A DNA stretch of 64,000 bases from Paragonimus skrjabini miyazakii (taxonomy: Eukaryota; Platyhelminthes; Trematoda; Plagiorchiida; Troglotrematidae). The stretch spans positions 35,343 to 99,342 of the forward strand of contig JTDE01002016.1 of the NCBI GenBank assembly GCA_014338405.1. The letters run 5' to 3'. The notes beneath the pieces were generated by a model, which searched no databases, was not told where the DNA came from, and saw nothing but the letters and a program-made list of their open reading frames with translations. The position numbers were made by a program, and so were the translations under genes. Numbering within the stretch: the stretch's first letter is position 1; every line of letters starts with the position of its first letter. Below are positions 23,851-35,690 of this stretch, in pieces.

Positions 23851-26786
23851 AAATGACAGAAATCACTGAATTTCCTCATCATTACTGGCTAGATGAAAAA
23901 CCTATAGGAATAAGGAGGTTGTGAACAACTCAATGATGTTCGATCTCATTAATCTCATCGGGATCCATTTCTAGAACTAAAATCCAGTTAACGACTGAAA
24001 GTAAGTAACAGCTGTCTAATTACACTTGTTAGGACTCGTACTTTTTTCAATAATGTAGTACGTTTTTCGAATAATTTGGAGTGCACACAACTGACTTTCC
24101 GTTATAAACCATGGTAAATGCCGTAGTACACAGATAATTATTCGTAATTGTCGGTTTGGTGAAACTTGTGTTATATTTTGGCGAGAAGTTGGCATTTATA
24201 AACACGTTCTTGATAATCCAATGCGATCAAACAAATTGTTAGCAGTATGCCTACTTTTACAAACCCAAATTCTTTTCATCAACGAAATGAAGCTTTAAGT
24301 TAACTGTCATGTGCTCTTCTGTCAGATACTACCCGTTTGATCGGCGATTGTTATTAGTTATTTTCACCTATCATCTCACAACCCCGCCAACTGATACTCG
24401 TCAGCCATGAGTCATGTTATCTGCAATCCATCTGCTTTCGGCCATGACTCTTTTCCGCAAGATTATATTTAGACATTCAACTGAATGTCTCTGACTTTCT
24501 TCCATCGTATTGTTGGCTTCCGTAATATCACATAAATGTGTGCGTAATTACAAAGGCCCTTCCAGAACGTCAATCTCAAAACACCTTCGTTTTCTGGGGT
24601 TCAAAAGTTTTGTATAAGCACTATTCATTCAGAAAGGGTTGGCCAAGCATGAGACGACAATTAGAAACTACGTTAACACTAGTATGACCAGAACATATAT
24701 CACCTTAGAATGACCAACTATTTTTTGGAAGTAGTAGCTCCCATTCATGACCGGATTATTTCATACGTATGCATATCTAGTTCTTTTATTGGTTAAACTA
24801 TTTATCAGAGAAAACGATAGCATATTCTGAGAAGATGAGTGGATGCAAAGTATTGTAAACTGTAAGAATGAGTAACCAATTTAAAACAGATTTATATGCA
24901 GTATTAAATACATTTCAACGGGGAAATTGACTAAAAACTGGAACCATGACAGATATATGCTGAAAACGAATGAAGATAATAATCAGACTAATCATTTGGC
25001 CATTAGAGTGATAAAAATCTTCAAAAAAAAACTTCCACTATGATAGAAGAAAGACATCCTCGATCTGTTGATGTCACGGTAACCGTCATATTGACTGCCA
25101 TGTTGTCATTCAAGAAATATGTAAGTCATTCGAGTTGATGAACACACAACAAGATGTAATGCTAATCTTTTTATCTAGTATATGTGATCACATCTATATT
25201 TAGCTTTGATCTCCACTAGATAGCACATCGGCTTTAACCGTTGATCACAGCGACAGGGACAATTACTGAAAAAACGTTTATAAACGTATACTGTAAAAAA
25301 AATGTTTAAGTTACTCGTCTGGACACAAAGAAGCCATCAACTGTGACATATTGACATACCCGATAACGTTACTAGCTCGAAACCTCGTTAGCTACGGGGT
25401 CCCTAACTTTGAAAACAAGTACATGTATAGGTCATTCATTCGAACAATTCGGTTGTCATTTTCTACCTTTTTGACACCTTGATGACTACTTTCCAGTGTG
25501 ACAAACGTTCTACTGCGAACCGTAGCACCAATTATATCTTTTCTCAAAATTTCCCCGATGTACAGTTTGGCGAACTGCTGTTATGTTCGCCAAACTATCA
25601 AAATACAAACCTCCCAATTTTTTATCTGTTTGTTTCGAGTCTTTGATACCCGGTTTACTTACTTTTCTACGCTGATACACCAAACAACACTTGGTGCTGA
25701 TTGGTCCAAAACTGAACTGTACACACAGCATATTCCTGTGCATTGAGGCTCTATGCATGCTAGTAGCAATGTTGTGACCGCAAAAGACGCTTGGCCTTGG
25801 TGGAACTTCTGCCGAGCGCGTACACATTATTTCGATAGTCTCTCCTTGTCCTCCGTCTTCCTGGCATTCGCAGCTTGCCCTTTTGTTCCTGAACGTTGCC
25901 TGTGGGTAACATACTACTTGTGAGTAGTATACTACTCACGACGAAACTGCCTGTCATACAACAGCAATACTACACACGAGCAACCTAGCTTAGACAGATG
26001 GAAAAAAGGAATATGATTATGTACGCAGGTAATTTGTCATAGTGAACAGTTGTCCCAAAGTTGTTTTTCCGTAGCTTTCACATTGTCAACCTGTTCTTGG
26101 TTGTGAACTGACCACAAAATAAATTGCCCACCAAAGATTACTCCCAAACTGCGAATGTCACAGACCTTATCATGCATTTTCAGGTCACAATGGAGTGCAG
26201 ATCAATCTTAATCCATGTGATGGAGATCTCATAAATGTCTGATTGACAGCTACCTTAGGAAAGGGACGAGTTACAGCGTCTGTCCACTATCGCAAATAAT
26301 GTTCCATTGATGTACTAGTATGGTTCGTCCGGAATACGAAGGAATCGACGTAATGAGTAACTGTTGTAGCAAACACATATAAAGATAAGCTACCCTAACA
26401 TATCATTTGTATTTAAACAGTTAGTCTATGGAAACATTGAATCTTCAAGTTGTTGAAGACCTTGTGAATCGTTGTTACATTTTTGAACCATATATGGGAA
26501 TAGTTAGATGGTATTCCAAGAAGGACAATCACAACAAGTCGGTCGATTCCGAATAGATCGAAATTAACTCCGGACACTCACTCCACACAAACACATGGGG
26601 ATTGGTTCAGTTAAAAATGAAAGATTTCTGTAAAATATTTTCGTAGTTTTGTATCCACTACTGATATTGATCACGCGTTAAAACAAATCAGTTCGTAGCA
26701 ATTTGACTTTCTGATATTCTTTGTCCGAATTTCAGTACGGACATTTTCACAAATCAGTATGCATTTCGTTCTCTGTTCATTTACAG
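23851..26786. other. unassigned region upstream of first TDU exon found
   Basis: No upstream exon ending with two bases of a split codon, as needed by the exon at 26787, could be identified. A perfect 20-base palindrome is at 25920-25939. An open frame at 25510-25827 (-) lacks recognisable motifs. Confidence 0.4.
25920..25939. repeat. perfect 20-base palindrome
   Basis: GTGAGTAGTATACTACTCAC equals its own reverse complement. It stands alone, with no longer inverted repeat around it, in DNA with no recognised gene. Confidence 0.9.
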
Positions 26787-26889
26787 ACAAAACAAATCTG
26801 AATCCGGTTCGAAGGTTATTATTCGACAAACGGCAGATGCGGATGAACACTTTTTCAAGGCGCTTCGTAGACTGAAAGTGGATGCTTCT
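26787..26889 (+). CDS. TDU-motif gene, internal exon with first TDU motif
   Basis: This exon lies between a good acceptor (TGTTCATTTACAG, AG at 26785-26786) and a good donor (TCT then GTAAGT from 26890). It has one base of a split codon, then 34 codons, and ends at a codon boundary. The encoded peptide contains ADADEHFFKALRRLK, which matches the TDU consensus VDxHFxKAL of Vestigial-like 4/Tgi. Proteins with this motif bind TEAD/Scalloped factors in the Hippo pathway and compete with Yorkie/YAP. The two other frames hit a stop (one at the TGA in AAATCTGAATCC). The next exon begins in the same phase (0), which supports joining them. The assignment to the TDU family rests on a nine-residue motif occurring twice in the same gene. 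Confidence 0.65.
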
Positions 26890-28275
26890 GTAAGTTCAGA
26901 CACGTTTTCGGTAGAAACCAGTGCTTGACTGACAGGGTTTGACTGATATTTTGCGCAAGGTGAAATTTTGTTTACTCAAATCAACGATTCTTTCTAATCG
27001 TACTGGGAAACTTAAAAAGTTATAAACTTACGTCACCTCCTACAATTGGGTCATGATTGATACAGATTCCCTGTAGAATTACTGTTTTCGTAGGCTTCTA
27101 TTTAAGTGTAACTAGGCCAAATTAAATAGCCAGCAGTGAGTGAATTTAGCGAGCTTTACTTGGGCAATTGACCATTCTTTTTTATATATCTGCTTCTTAC
27201 TCTTATTGTCAAAAACACTTTCATTTATAAAAAAAAATTTTAAAATCAGGGTTTTTTTTGTGTTAGGTGCTTCCGTGAAAAAATCCAGCTTATCGAAAGT
27301 ACACAGAAACCTCTTTCTGGGGTTCACATTCGTTCAGTCCTCCCCAGAGAAAAGCTAGAATGACAGCTTTGTCGGAGGAATTCCAATTTCTTCATGCAAC
27401 AATAGTTAGAAGAATAACTGTAGTACAGTAATCTCTCACTACACATCGTTCTAGAAAGTCAAACTCTCGTCTACTTCCATCCTAGGACTCTAGTCGAATA
27501 CTTGTTCATCAGTAATTTTGTTGCCAAGTCCACATCGTACAAGTATCCATCACGCTATCACTGGAAGATGGGATTGATATACTTCAGGCGTGTGCTTTCG
27601 TAAATTTGATTGCACAGAGAATAATAGAACTTTTTGTTTGGAATCTGAGCACTTGAAAATATTGACTAATGTATTAGAACGAAAAATGAATGAACAATGT
27701 TACCAAGCCATATACACAATGACTCACAGTAATTGCTCACGGCAGGTTCCAACACATCAGATCCAATGTGGGTTGAGAAACGTTTTTCTTCAATGGACTT
27801 AATAGTCATAACTAATCAGGCTCCTCTAGTGAGCTGAAATGGATGTTACCACAGTTACAGTGCGATACCAATGACCACGTGAACACAGAAAGCGGAATAA
27901 GAGGGCAGTAAGTTGCTTCAACTAATTGACAAATAGTTTATTTACACAATAAGCATGACATAAAAATAGTGTGTAATGAGAGGCGACAAGAGTGACAGAC
28001 TACAATGGTAACGCAATTACAATACTAGCTAGCGATCTGAACACTGAAAAGCAGGAAAAAACAAACCACGTTTGACCACATCGGAAATTTCTTAACACAA
28101 TAACCAATTAAACGATATTCCCTGAAATATAATCATCTGTCTTTAAGTTGAATCTGGAGCCAGATAATGCGGTAACCTCAGTGTTATTCAGCAAGTGAAA
28201 AGTTTCAGGATTCACTGACTATTTATATTGCTGCTGCATAGACTTAGGCAACCTGAAAATATTGTGGCGTTTATT

Positions 28276-28520
28276 GATGAGTAGTAGGGGTTTTTGGTTT
28301 TCATATGGATCGAACGTCACCCATAATTGATCGCAGTTGTCGCATTCCCATAGAGTTTCCAGTCAGTACCGGCAGTGGCGAAGATATGCACTACTGACGA
28401 GCTGCTCTATTGAAAGCGAGACTCGAGTCTAGTGCTTCTTTTCGGAAGGGACCGACTGGAAAGTCTATGGGAATGCGATAGCTGCGATCAATTGTGAGTG
28501 ATGTTCAATCCATATGAATA
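28276..28520 (+). mobile_element. HHR retroposon copy C, fold-back
   Basis: The left half (28276-28370) is the family tail in - orientation, and the right half is the hammerhead plus tail in + orientation, so the copy is a near palindrome with the tRNA-like part lost at the junction. The ribozyme (28389-28436) keeps GCACTA/TAGTGC stem I and CTGACGAG, but GAAA is GAGA and stem II is disrupted, so it should not cleave. It is followed without a break by the body 28520-29157, shared with 51203-51846. Confidence 0.75.
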
Positions 28521-29157
28521 TTGTAGCGTGTTCACACGTATAGTGTTGAACTGTAGCGAGTACTGAATGATATGCTATCGACTGTTTTGTTTAATCTTTC
28601 ATGGTAGATGGCATATTGATATTGTTATGTCTGCTTGAATGTCCGATCCTTTACAATTGCAGAATGACTAGGTAAGCTGGAAGAGATTCAGTTGTACAAA
28701 ATCAAGGTTTCAGCTGAATTCGTGTCAGTGACAAAAATACCATGCATGAACGTGACAAGCGTTGAGTCACAAAGCCAAGCTCAGAGCACGGAACTTTCTC
28801 AGTCAGACCTATCTAGTATCCGATAAATGAATCAGGAGATCGACTATCCTTGCCGAATTTCTAAGAACAGTTCACGGGGAGTAGGCGTAAAATATATCTA
28901 GTTAGGAGAACTCGGTTGCACGATTAATTCTAGAAAATCAATATTACTGTTAGTAACTGTGAATAGCCTCGAAGATACTCTACTGTTAATCGTGATTGTA
29001 TGACTGTTTTCCTGGTTTTGATAGACGAAACTTGTATTGCTCACTGTGTCGCACTTAGATTGATCGACTTTCATGAGGTTCACATCTCATATCAAGATTA
29101 AACGTGTTTTACAACGGGACAGCTTGACATTCTCGGAAGGTGCCTCTTGCTGGGTGA
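28520..29157 (+). repeat. body segment of ~790-base duplicated element, copy 1
   Basis: From the end of the ribozyme tail to ...GGTGCCTCTTGCTGGGTGA, the sequence is nearly identical to 51203-51846, with about ten differences noticed by eye. Beyond that point the two places diverge. Together with the ribozyme region, the shared segment runs 28370-29157. A 61-codon - strand frame (28898-29083, beginning MNLMKVDQSKCDTVS) is open in both copies, but no domain is recognised, and two such young copies would keep a chance frame open. Confidence 0.8.
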
Positions 29158-31958
29158 GGGTACTGTATTGATTTATTGACTTCAAACAGACAAAGTTATG
29201 ACACCGAATATTGTGTAAGAATATGTACTACTCGTCAGTCTTCTACCAAATTAAAACATAACTGCCATTCGGTGCTCAAATTGCTCACTCAATTAGTTGC
29301 ATGCTGTTTGATCAGCCCCATTCAGGACTAGTCCTGTTGGTTCACCATGAAGTTGGACACATGAAACAACTCTTGTACATCCGCCAACACATAGGCAACA
29401 TGTGTGATCGTTTAAGTAGTCGGCTTGAATTCAATATGACCTTGAGTGGAAAACTGTGACTAGTCGACAATGTGTTTCAGGTATTTTTACGGAGTAGGTG
29501 AAACACGAAAGTCTCATGACTTTCACAAACACAATTAAATGTCGTAGACCGCGCTAGCGTAATACTTTATGAGCAAAACGCAAAAGAGGAGGGGACATGG
29601 GTAGGCTAACACTGATAGATGAGCCACGTAGAACGGAAGATTAGTCAGCGTATATCTCAACCCTTTTGAAAGTCACACACAGTGATCAACATAATTAAAA
29701 GTTGATCATGCAGGTTTCAGATCCTAACCTGCTCGATGGATCTCAGAAGCTGACAATTTAGTCTTCTGTTCGACCTGATGTATGTTAACAGCCGGCCACT
29801 GAAGTGTGGTTACATGTGATTGACCATAAGCAATCAATTCTGTCGCGTACCGACGTGTTAGCTAATTTCACACTGAACTGGATTGCTGGAACTCAAATCA
29901 GAAGAATCTTACCACTGGGCGAAAATTATGTCTTTCTCGTCAGAACACGTGGTCGAAATGGGTGTACACATGGAAGCGGGTGGGCAACTCAACTGCAGAT
30001 CGTTCACTATGTTCTAATGGGTAGATATCTTATGCGGTCAGTCTGTTATGTTCGAAAATGATGCGACCAAACACGTTTCACTGGTGACCAAATCAATGTC
30101 AGTGTGCAAGATCTCCACTCCCCCTACCCCTTCTGTTGATGCATCATTACCCATCATCCAGCCATCGTACTTTTAGAGGACCACGTGTTTTTGTTTAAAA
30201 CCGCCTTCTTTCTCAAGAAAACGATTTAGTTCACTCAGACGGCATGAAAATTTCCAGAATAATCCAGATGTAACCTTCACTTTTTCACGTGCTCGACTTT
30301 CATTCCGCCGTGCTCATTGGTGACTTAGTCATCTAAACTACTATCTTTAGTATCTGTCCTTCTTTTCCCTGACTCGACAACGTTTTTAAGTTAACATGGA
30401 CTATATAAATACCCTCCATCTTTCTCTTAGTCACACACAGTTCGGAGCGGAACAAAGTTGGTTTTCGCACTTGCTTTTTGATTTGACTTGGTAGCAACTA
30501 GCGGGGACAGTTACATTATCCTCGGGATCAGGGTCCCCTGTTTTCCTAATCTCAAGGGGAAAATCCGAGTTTTATTAAGGGTACTTATATGCCGCAGTTG
30601 ATGCAGTGTATCCTTCGGGGGTTTACAACACACATTATGAGCTCTGACTGAGACAGATTGTCAGTGATTATTCACTGTTTTGCTGTGCAATTGCGGGTTA
30701 CGAGTATTAAAACATATGGAAGAGAAATTAGAAGAGGGGATCGCACCATTTGACAGAATGTGGTAGCCTAACATTCATACTACTATCAAACAGATGTTTA
30801 ACCATCTGATCAGGCCAAATCTATTGTAACTATCATAGTGTCGAGTTGCACGGAATGCACTGGTTAGCGAACGATTGCTTTGATTAGGCGACTGTTTCGA
30901 TAAGCAGATCATTAACCTAATTGTGGCACAGTGTTTGTTGAATCCATTGTTGAGGTAATAAGCAGAAATGATTTAGAATTAATATGATCTTACCCGATTG
31001 ATTAATTTGGTCAGTTGTAATACGTATGCAAGACGTCAGCATTTACTAGTGTCTTCGTAATATCAAACTATCGATAGAGAGCGCGACAACAGTGACATTA
31101 TTTTCAGTCACCTTTCTTGATAACCAACTAACCGGTGGCTACGGTTAAGCATGAAAACAAAGTCGATTGAGAATTGATCTAACAGGCAATTCGTTTATGA
31201 CAGTCTAACAGCTTGTTTATACGATGTCGTCTGGTTCTGAAACCGACTGGTTTCAGTGGTTTAAAAATGCTGAGTGGAATTATCGGTGATGAAAGGATCA
31301 CAAGGTGACAGAGTTAATCTAAATTGGACATCAGCTATGGAAGAATCTATCCCATATCGGTTCACTATGGCACGACGGTGAACCAAACGAACAATTCAGA
31401 CGTACAGATTTCTGTTATTATTCGCTATCCAGACGCGTTTTGATCATCTATCAAGTTGACCTAGACTTTAAATTTGCACACATAGTGTCACACTCAGCCT
31501 AGTATGTTGTAGATCAATCAAGATTGTGAAGATCATGAGGTTGAACTACAAATTGTATCAGCAGCCAACTGTTAGTTAATCTTAGATTACCGTGAACTCA
31601 ATGATATGATTTGGAATAATTCACACTGACGGCCTACACGGCCTTTTGAACTTCACAGTTTTGATGTACACTCTCGTTGCGGTATGGCTTAGATTGTACC
31701 ACGTGTGATGCTTAGATTACGAGGCAGTGATAAGTCATGAACGGTGGTACGTCATCGTTGGATTTTAACGACGTATACACTAATGAATGACGCAGCTAGT
31801 CTTTTTGGGATCACATCCGTCCACAATTTTGCAATCGATCTATAATCGATGTCATCATTATCATCATCATCGTTATCAACATCAAAATCAACTAGGATAA
31901 GTTTTGTGTCCATGTCAATGTCTCCAAACTTACATTTTTATTCGTCTATGCTTGAATT

Positions 31959-32228
31959 TCAATTTGAACACCACCCATAATTGATCGCAGCTGTCGCATT
32001 CCAATAGACTATCCAGTCGGCCCCTTCCGAAAAGAAGCACTAGACTCGAGTTTCGCTCTCAGTAGAGCTCGTCAGTAGTGCATATCCTCGCCACTGCCGG
32101 GACTAAAACCACGACCACGCTGTTCGTGAGGCGACCGTGTTTACCAATGCGCGAGTGACCTCACGTTAGGCACGACCGAATTGTCACATGTGAACGCTCA
32201 ACCACTTTCGCTTGTGAGTAATTATCAG
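31959..32228 (-). mobile_element. HHR retroposon copy D, complete 270-base insertion
   Basis: The copy is bounded by a perfect 12-base direct repeat TATGCTTGAATT (31947-31958 and 32229-32240), the mark of target-primed insertion. On the - strand it reads: 5' leader beginning CTGATAATTACTCACAAG, a tRNA-like region with A-box (TCGCGCATTGG) and B-box (GGTTTTAGTCC) remnants near 32165-32095, a hammerhead at 32081-32037, then the tail ending in TTCAAATTGA. The ribozyme core is intact, including CTGACGA, GCTCTACTGAGAGC stem II, GAAA, a short self-complementary ACTCGAGT stem III, the GTC cleavage triplet and a 6-bp stem I (GCACTA/TAGTGC). It lies antisense in a TDU-gene intron. The design recalls the schistosome Sm-alpha family. 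It presumably depends on a LINE or Penelope-like reverse transcriptase for movement. Confidence 0.88.
32037..32081 (-). ncRNA. type I hammerhead ribozyme in copy D, core intact
   Basis: The order on the - strand is GCACTA (stem I), CTGACGA, a 14-base stem-loop II closed by five pairs, GAAA, CTCGAGTC (minimal stem III plus cleavage triplet GTC), TAGTGC (stem I). All conserved core residues are present. The predicted cut is after the C of GTC. Stem III can form only two or three pairs within one molecule but four between two copies, as in other retroposon hammerheads thought to act as dimers. Activity is inferred, not shown. Confidence 0.85.
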
Positions 32229-33822
32229 TATGCTTGAATTATATTGTAAATGGATCAACATCACGAGGTTTTAGTCTCTGGTTATCAGTCTGTGTCTGGG
32301 TGGGGCTTGACTGACAAACTGTTTTCGAGGTCATCTGTTTTCAGTAATGTTCCTAATCGTGTTACGTCATTTGTAGTCATGGCTATCTTATCGAAGCTAA
32401 TTATGAGCAGTCAACTCATTCCGCTAGTCAAACGTGGTGTAAATTCCGTTGACGCTATGTTTATGTGACATGGCTACTGATTGCTGGTATTTCTTCGACA
32501 TAATTTACTGACCGGCAAGTGCCCCGCAGGGACAAAATAAAAACTAACTTTTTGTTAACACAACAAATATGTGACGAGTAAGATAAATCTGTAGACAGGG
32601 AATAAGAATTAATCAGAACTATTCTTTCTATGATGGCTTGTATTATAATCATACTTTATTGTGAGTTCGTTTGAAGAAAAACCTCGTAATTTGGATTCTT
32701 CACATTGGTAACTCCAGAAATGAGATCTGTGTGGACGTTAGATTGTCCATCTTCATACGGAGACACCAGATTTACATTTTGGCTATCAGCTTCTGTCGCC
32801 ATCCTGACATGGAGTTGAAATCGATTGTAGTGTTTGTATGGTGGGCGTATTGCTTTCTATCCCATGCATATCATACTAAGTATGATCGAGTAACCACGAG
32901 TGAACGTTCTTTTTCGATTGTTTATGAGTAACATTGACGTTTCTCAATGGCCTCGAGAAGACCCATTTATAACTGCAGATTGTAACCAATCTTTACTTGT
33001 CAGTTAGGTTTAATTTGATCAATACTGTTTCCATCAGTGTGGTAAGTCTTGGATTTTGTTTGCTATATGGTAAACATTACTCATGTATATTCACAGTCTC
33101 TGTACTTAAATAAACATTTTTGACCTGCCCACTAAACGCGTTTCGTCCCTTGTTCAACTAGTGAATATGTTCGTTTGGAGAAGAATTTGTAATGTTGTAC
33201 AAAAGAATAACATGCCTCCAGTCAAGAATAAACAATGTGTGTGGACACTATACTCTAATTAATGTTAACACTGTCTGCTTCCTTTGCAAAAATTGTCTTA
33301 AACTTTATTTGAAGCCGTTCGTATGATACAATATCAAAATTAGATAATACGGTTTGTCACATTGATATTTACACCATCGTTACAGTTATTCGTTATGACT
33401 GTTTTGTGATGAAATTGTAACTGGATAACAGTGCGTTTACACGCATTGTGTGGTTTTGACTGAAACATAAATTTTGGACCATCACGTTAAGTACCATCAA
33501 ATGAAAACCCAATGAGGTTGCACACTTTTACAACTTCCATGTTTATCAATTTAACAAGTTCGTTTCGATATACCGAGTGAACTGATAACGTGACCTTGAA
33601 AAAAATTTGAAGGACAATTGTAATTGGCAAATGAACGCATCTGCAATCTGTGCATAACACAAGTTAGCAGTTGAAATATAAGATCTGATGGCATTTGGTG
33701 CCTAAGTACACTAAATACCTGACCAGCATTAAGTAACATAACATGTGCATACATTAACACAATAAGTAACTAATCAGAATCATGTTGCTTTCCGGAAAAC
33801 GAATTATACTACTTGTCTTTCA

Positions 33823-33856
33823 ACTGACTGACTGACTGACTGACTGACTGACTGAC
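33823..33856. repeat. (ACTG)n microsatellite
   Basis: About eight tandem ACTG units are visible in the intron of the TDU gene. Confidence 0.95.
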
Positions 33857-34589
33857 TTACATACACTTTTATTGGTTTACCGATTTCTCCGAATTGTGCA
33901 CATCGTAAGTCTGAATCCGTTCACTGTATCGCACACATTCTTTGTCTTAAAAGACCATGGACCTCCCTGGAATCTTCACAACGTTGACGTTATCGAATCC
34001 CGAATCTGCTAAAATTCGTTCCATGACTGACATACACATGATCGTAACTTTCTTCAAAAAGAGTTGTATAACAATCCGAATAGATCCACTACAACCCAGA
34101 CTGGAGCTTGTTATACGCAGTCAAGAGAAGAATACAATCGGCTCATAGCAATCATGCATCTTTATGGTTACCTGGACATTATTTTATAGAATCACATTTA
34201 AATTCAACAAATTTGTTAATCATTGGTTACTAGGATTGACACAGTAATGAACGTAAGACCTGACAACTAAAGACGAAAGTGCTGATCCAATCCGGAGCTG
34301 CATTTAGAAGACGGTGGTAATACTAGCCGGTTTTTCAGTTGTAGTTTCCATTTTTGGCTGGACCTCTGATAAAATGATTCCGCTTTCATCACATGTTATC
34401 GGGATGCTCTGTTATAAAATCAGATGTATACACCTCTTTACAATCGACATCTGATTAATTATTTACCCTTTATGAGCCAATCAAACCAAAAACACGACAG
34501 AGGTTGGCATTATTAATATGGTCTTGTATACATATATAGTCTTGATAGTGATCTTTATTATAAAGATATCTGAATAGTTCCTATTAAAC

Positions 34590-34935
34590 ACCACCTACAG
34601 TTGATCGCAATCCTGACATTCAGATAAACCTTTCGGCTAGTCTATTTGGAAAGGAAGCACAAAACTTGAGCTTCGCTCTTATTAGAGCTCATCAGTAGTG
34701 CACATCCTCGTCCGAGCCGGAATTTGCACTCCGGGCCTTGTGCTTGTGAGACTAACGTACTGACCGAATACTCACATCCAAAAACCTAACTACAACCTTG
34801 TATGATTGGTGTTCAGCCTACGCGATCATTTCGAAAGGAGAATAAACAAAAGTGCTTTGCTGAATCCAATCGATAACCCCGTGATCAGGACTTCTCAGTC
34901 AGGCTGAAATTATTGACTCCATCGAACCAACTGGG
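34590..34935 (-). repeat. HHR retroposon copy E, long form, decayed
   Basis: The tail, hammerhead and 5' extension are all recognisable on the - strand. The ribozyme (34701-34657) has CTGATGAG, but GAAA is GAAG and stem I is weakened (GCACTA against TTGTGC). The 5' extension to 34935 matches that of copy B (CGATAACCCCGTGATCAGGA against AATAACCCCGCGATTAGGA). Confidence 0.7.
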
Positions 34936-34944
34936 TATGGTTTA

Positions 34945-35095
34945 ATTCATTAGTAGGAGTTCGGAGACTTAAAGTACTTCAAGTTGAACTACCCATACTT
35001 GGTCGTAGCTCTCACGCTTAGAAAGCCTGAATGCGGGCGCTGTGATGAAGTATGGGTGACGTTCATTTCGAAATAATCTGAATACCCGAACTTCT
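34945..35095. repeat. fold-back pair of HHR retroposon tails
   Basis: The left arm contains TTCAAGTTGAACTACCCATA in tail (-) orientation. The right arm contains GTATGGGTGACGTTCATTTC in tail (+) orientation. Between them is a short loop around GCGGGCGCTGTGATG. It adjoins copy E, so 34590-35095 is a composite with tails on both sides. Confidence 0.55.
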
Positions 35096-35269
35096 ATTAA
35101 ACATATCTGGTTATGTTAAGGCTCAATGAGACAGGGGAGACTTCCTTAATGGCTTCTTTGGACTGATTCTAATCGCCTATGTTAAGTGCACTTAGCAATT
35201 TCATCAGAGCAGAAAGAAAACATATTGCGATATGCAAAGCAACCTTTTCCCGTAGCAAATTTGAGCGGA

Positions 35270-35425
35270 GAAGTCAGAAACAATTTTTTGCACGATGTCT
35301 CTCTCGTGCACATTTCCGTGCATCTCGTCAGATACATACTGCAGTCTGTCTGTGCAGTATGTACCTGATGAGATGCAGCGAAATGTGCTCGAGAGATACA
35401 TTGTGCAAAAACTGTTTCTGACTTC
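35270..35425. repeat. long imperfect hairpin, ~75-base arms, 5-base loop
   Basis: The arm at 35270-35344 pairs with 35350-35425. Shared words, read on one strand, include GAAGTCAGAAACA, TTTTTGCAC, CTCTCG, GCACATTTC, TGCATCTC and ACATACTGCA. Frames on both strands stay open through it only because of the symmetry. It could be a small inverted-repeat transposon relic or the source of a hairpin RNA inside the intron. No terminal duplication was found to decide. Confidence 0.7.
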
Positions 35426-35644
35426 TCTGTTCATATTGCAGTATGTTAACATTTCATTTACTCTCATCAATCGCAAACGTAAAACATGCCAGTTATGTAC
35501 ATCATACAGATAAGGACAACCAGTGACTAGACATGCCTACAAGCACCCCAAGTATTATGTAATCACGACCATGACAACCCGATAGGTTGCATTAACTACT
35601 TTTGTGTACATAACGTCGACTGGTAAGTTCGGATGAGCATCGCT

Positions 35645-35690
35645 TCGCAGAACGCTAACGTTTCGATTGCGCAACAGTATCTTCAATGAG
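35645..35690 (-). repeat. Penelope-like terminal motif (possible)
   Basis: On the - strand it reads TTGAAGA, a short hairpin around TTGCGCAA, then TCGAAACGTTAGCG. The pattern matches the CTGAnGA...GAAACGTT ends of Penelope-like copies elsewhere in the window. No coding part is attached. Confidence 0.35.

Noticed and set aside
28267..29180. possible 8-base target-site duplication TTTATTGA around copy C plus body
   Set aside because: Too short and AT-rich to be trusted, and the equivalent positions around the second copy show nothing similar.
30404..30430. TATATAAATA as a gene promoter
   Set aside because: No gene can be followed downstream, and it sits in the inferred intron. Kept only as a remark in the intron entry.
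33823..33856. short direct repeats as a CRISPR-like array
   Set aside because: It is a pure tetranucleotide microsatellite without spacers, in eukaryotic DNA.
35370..35395. CTGATGAG...GCGAAA resembling a hammerhead core in the hairpin right arm
   Set aside because: The bases between cannot form stem II beyond one pair, and stems I and III are absent. The likeness comes from the hairpin sequence itself.
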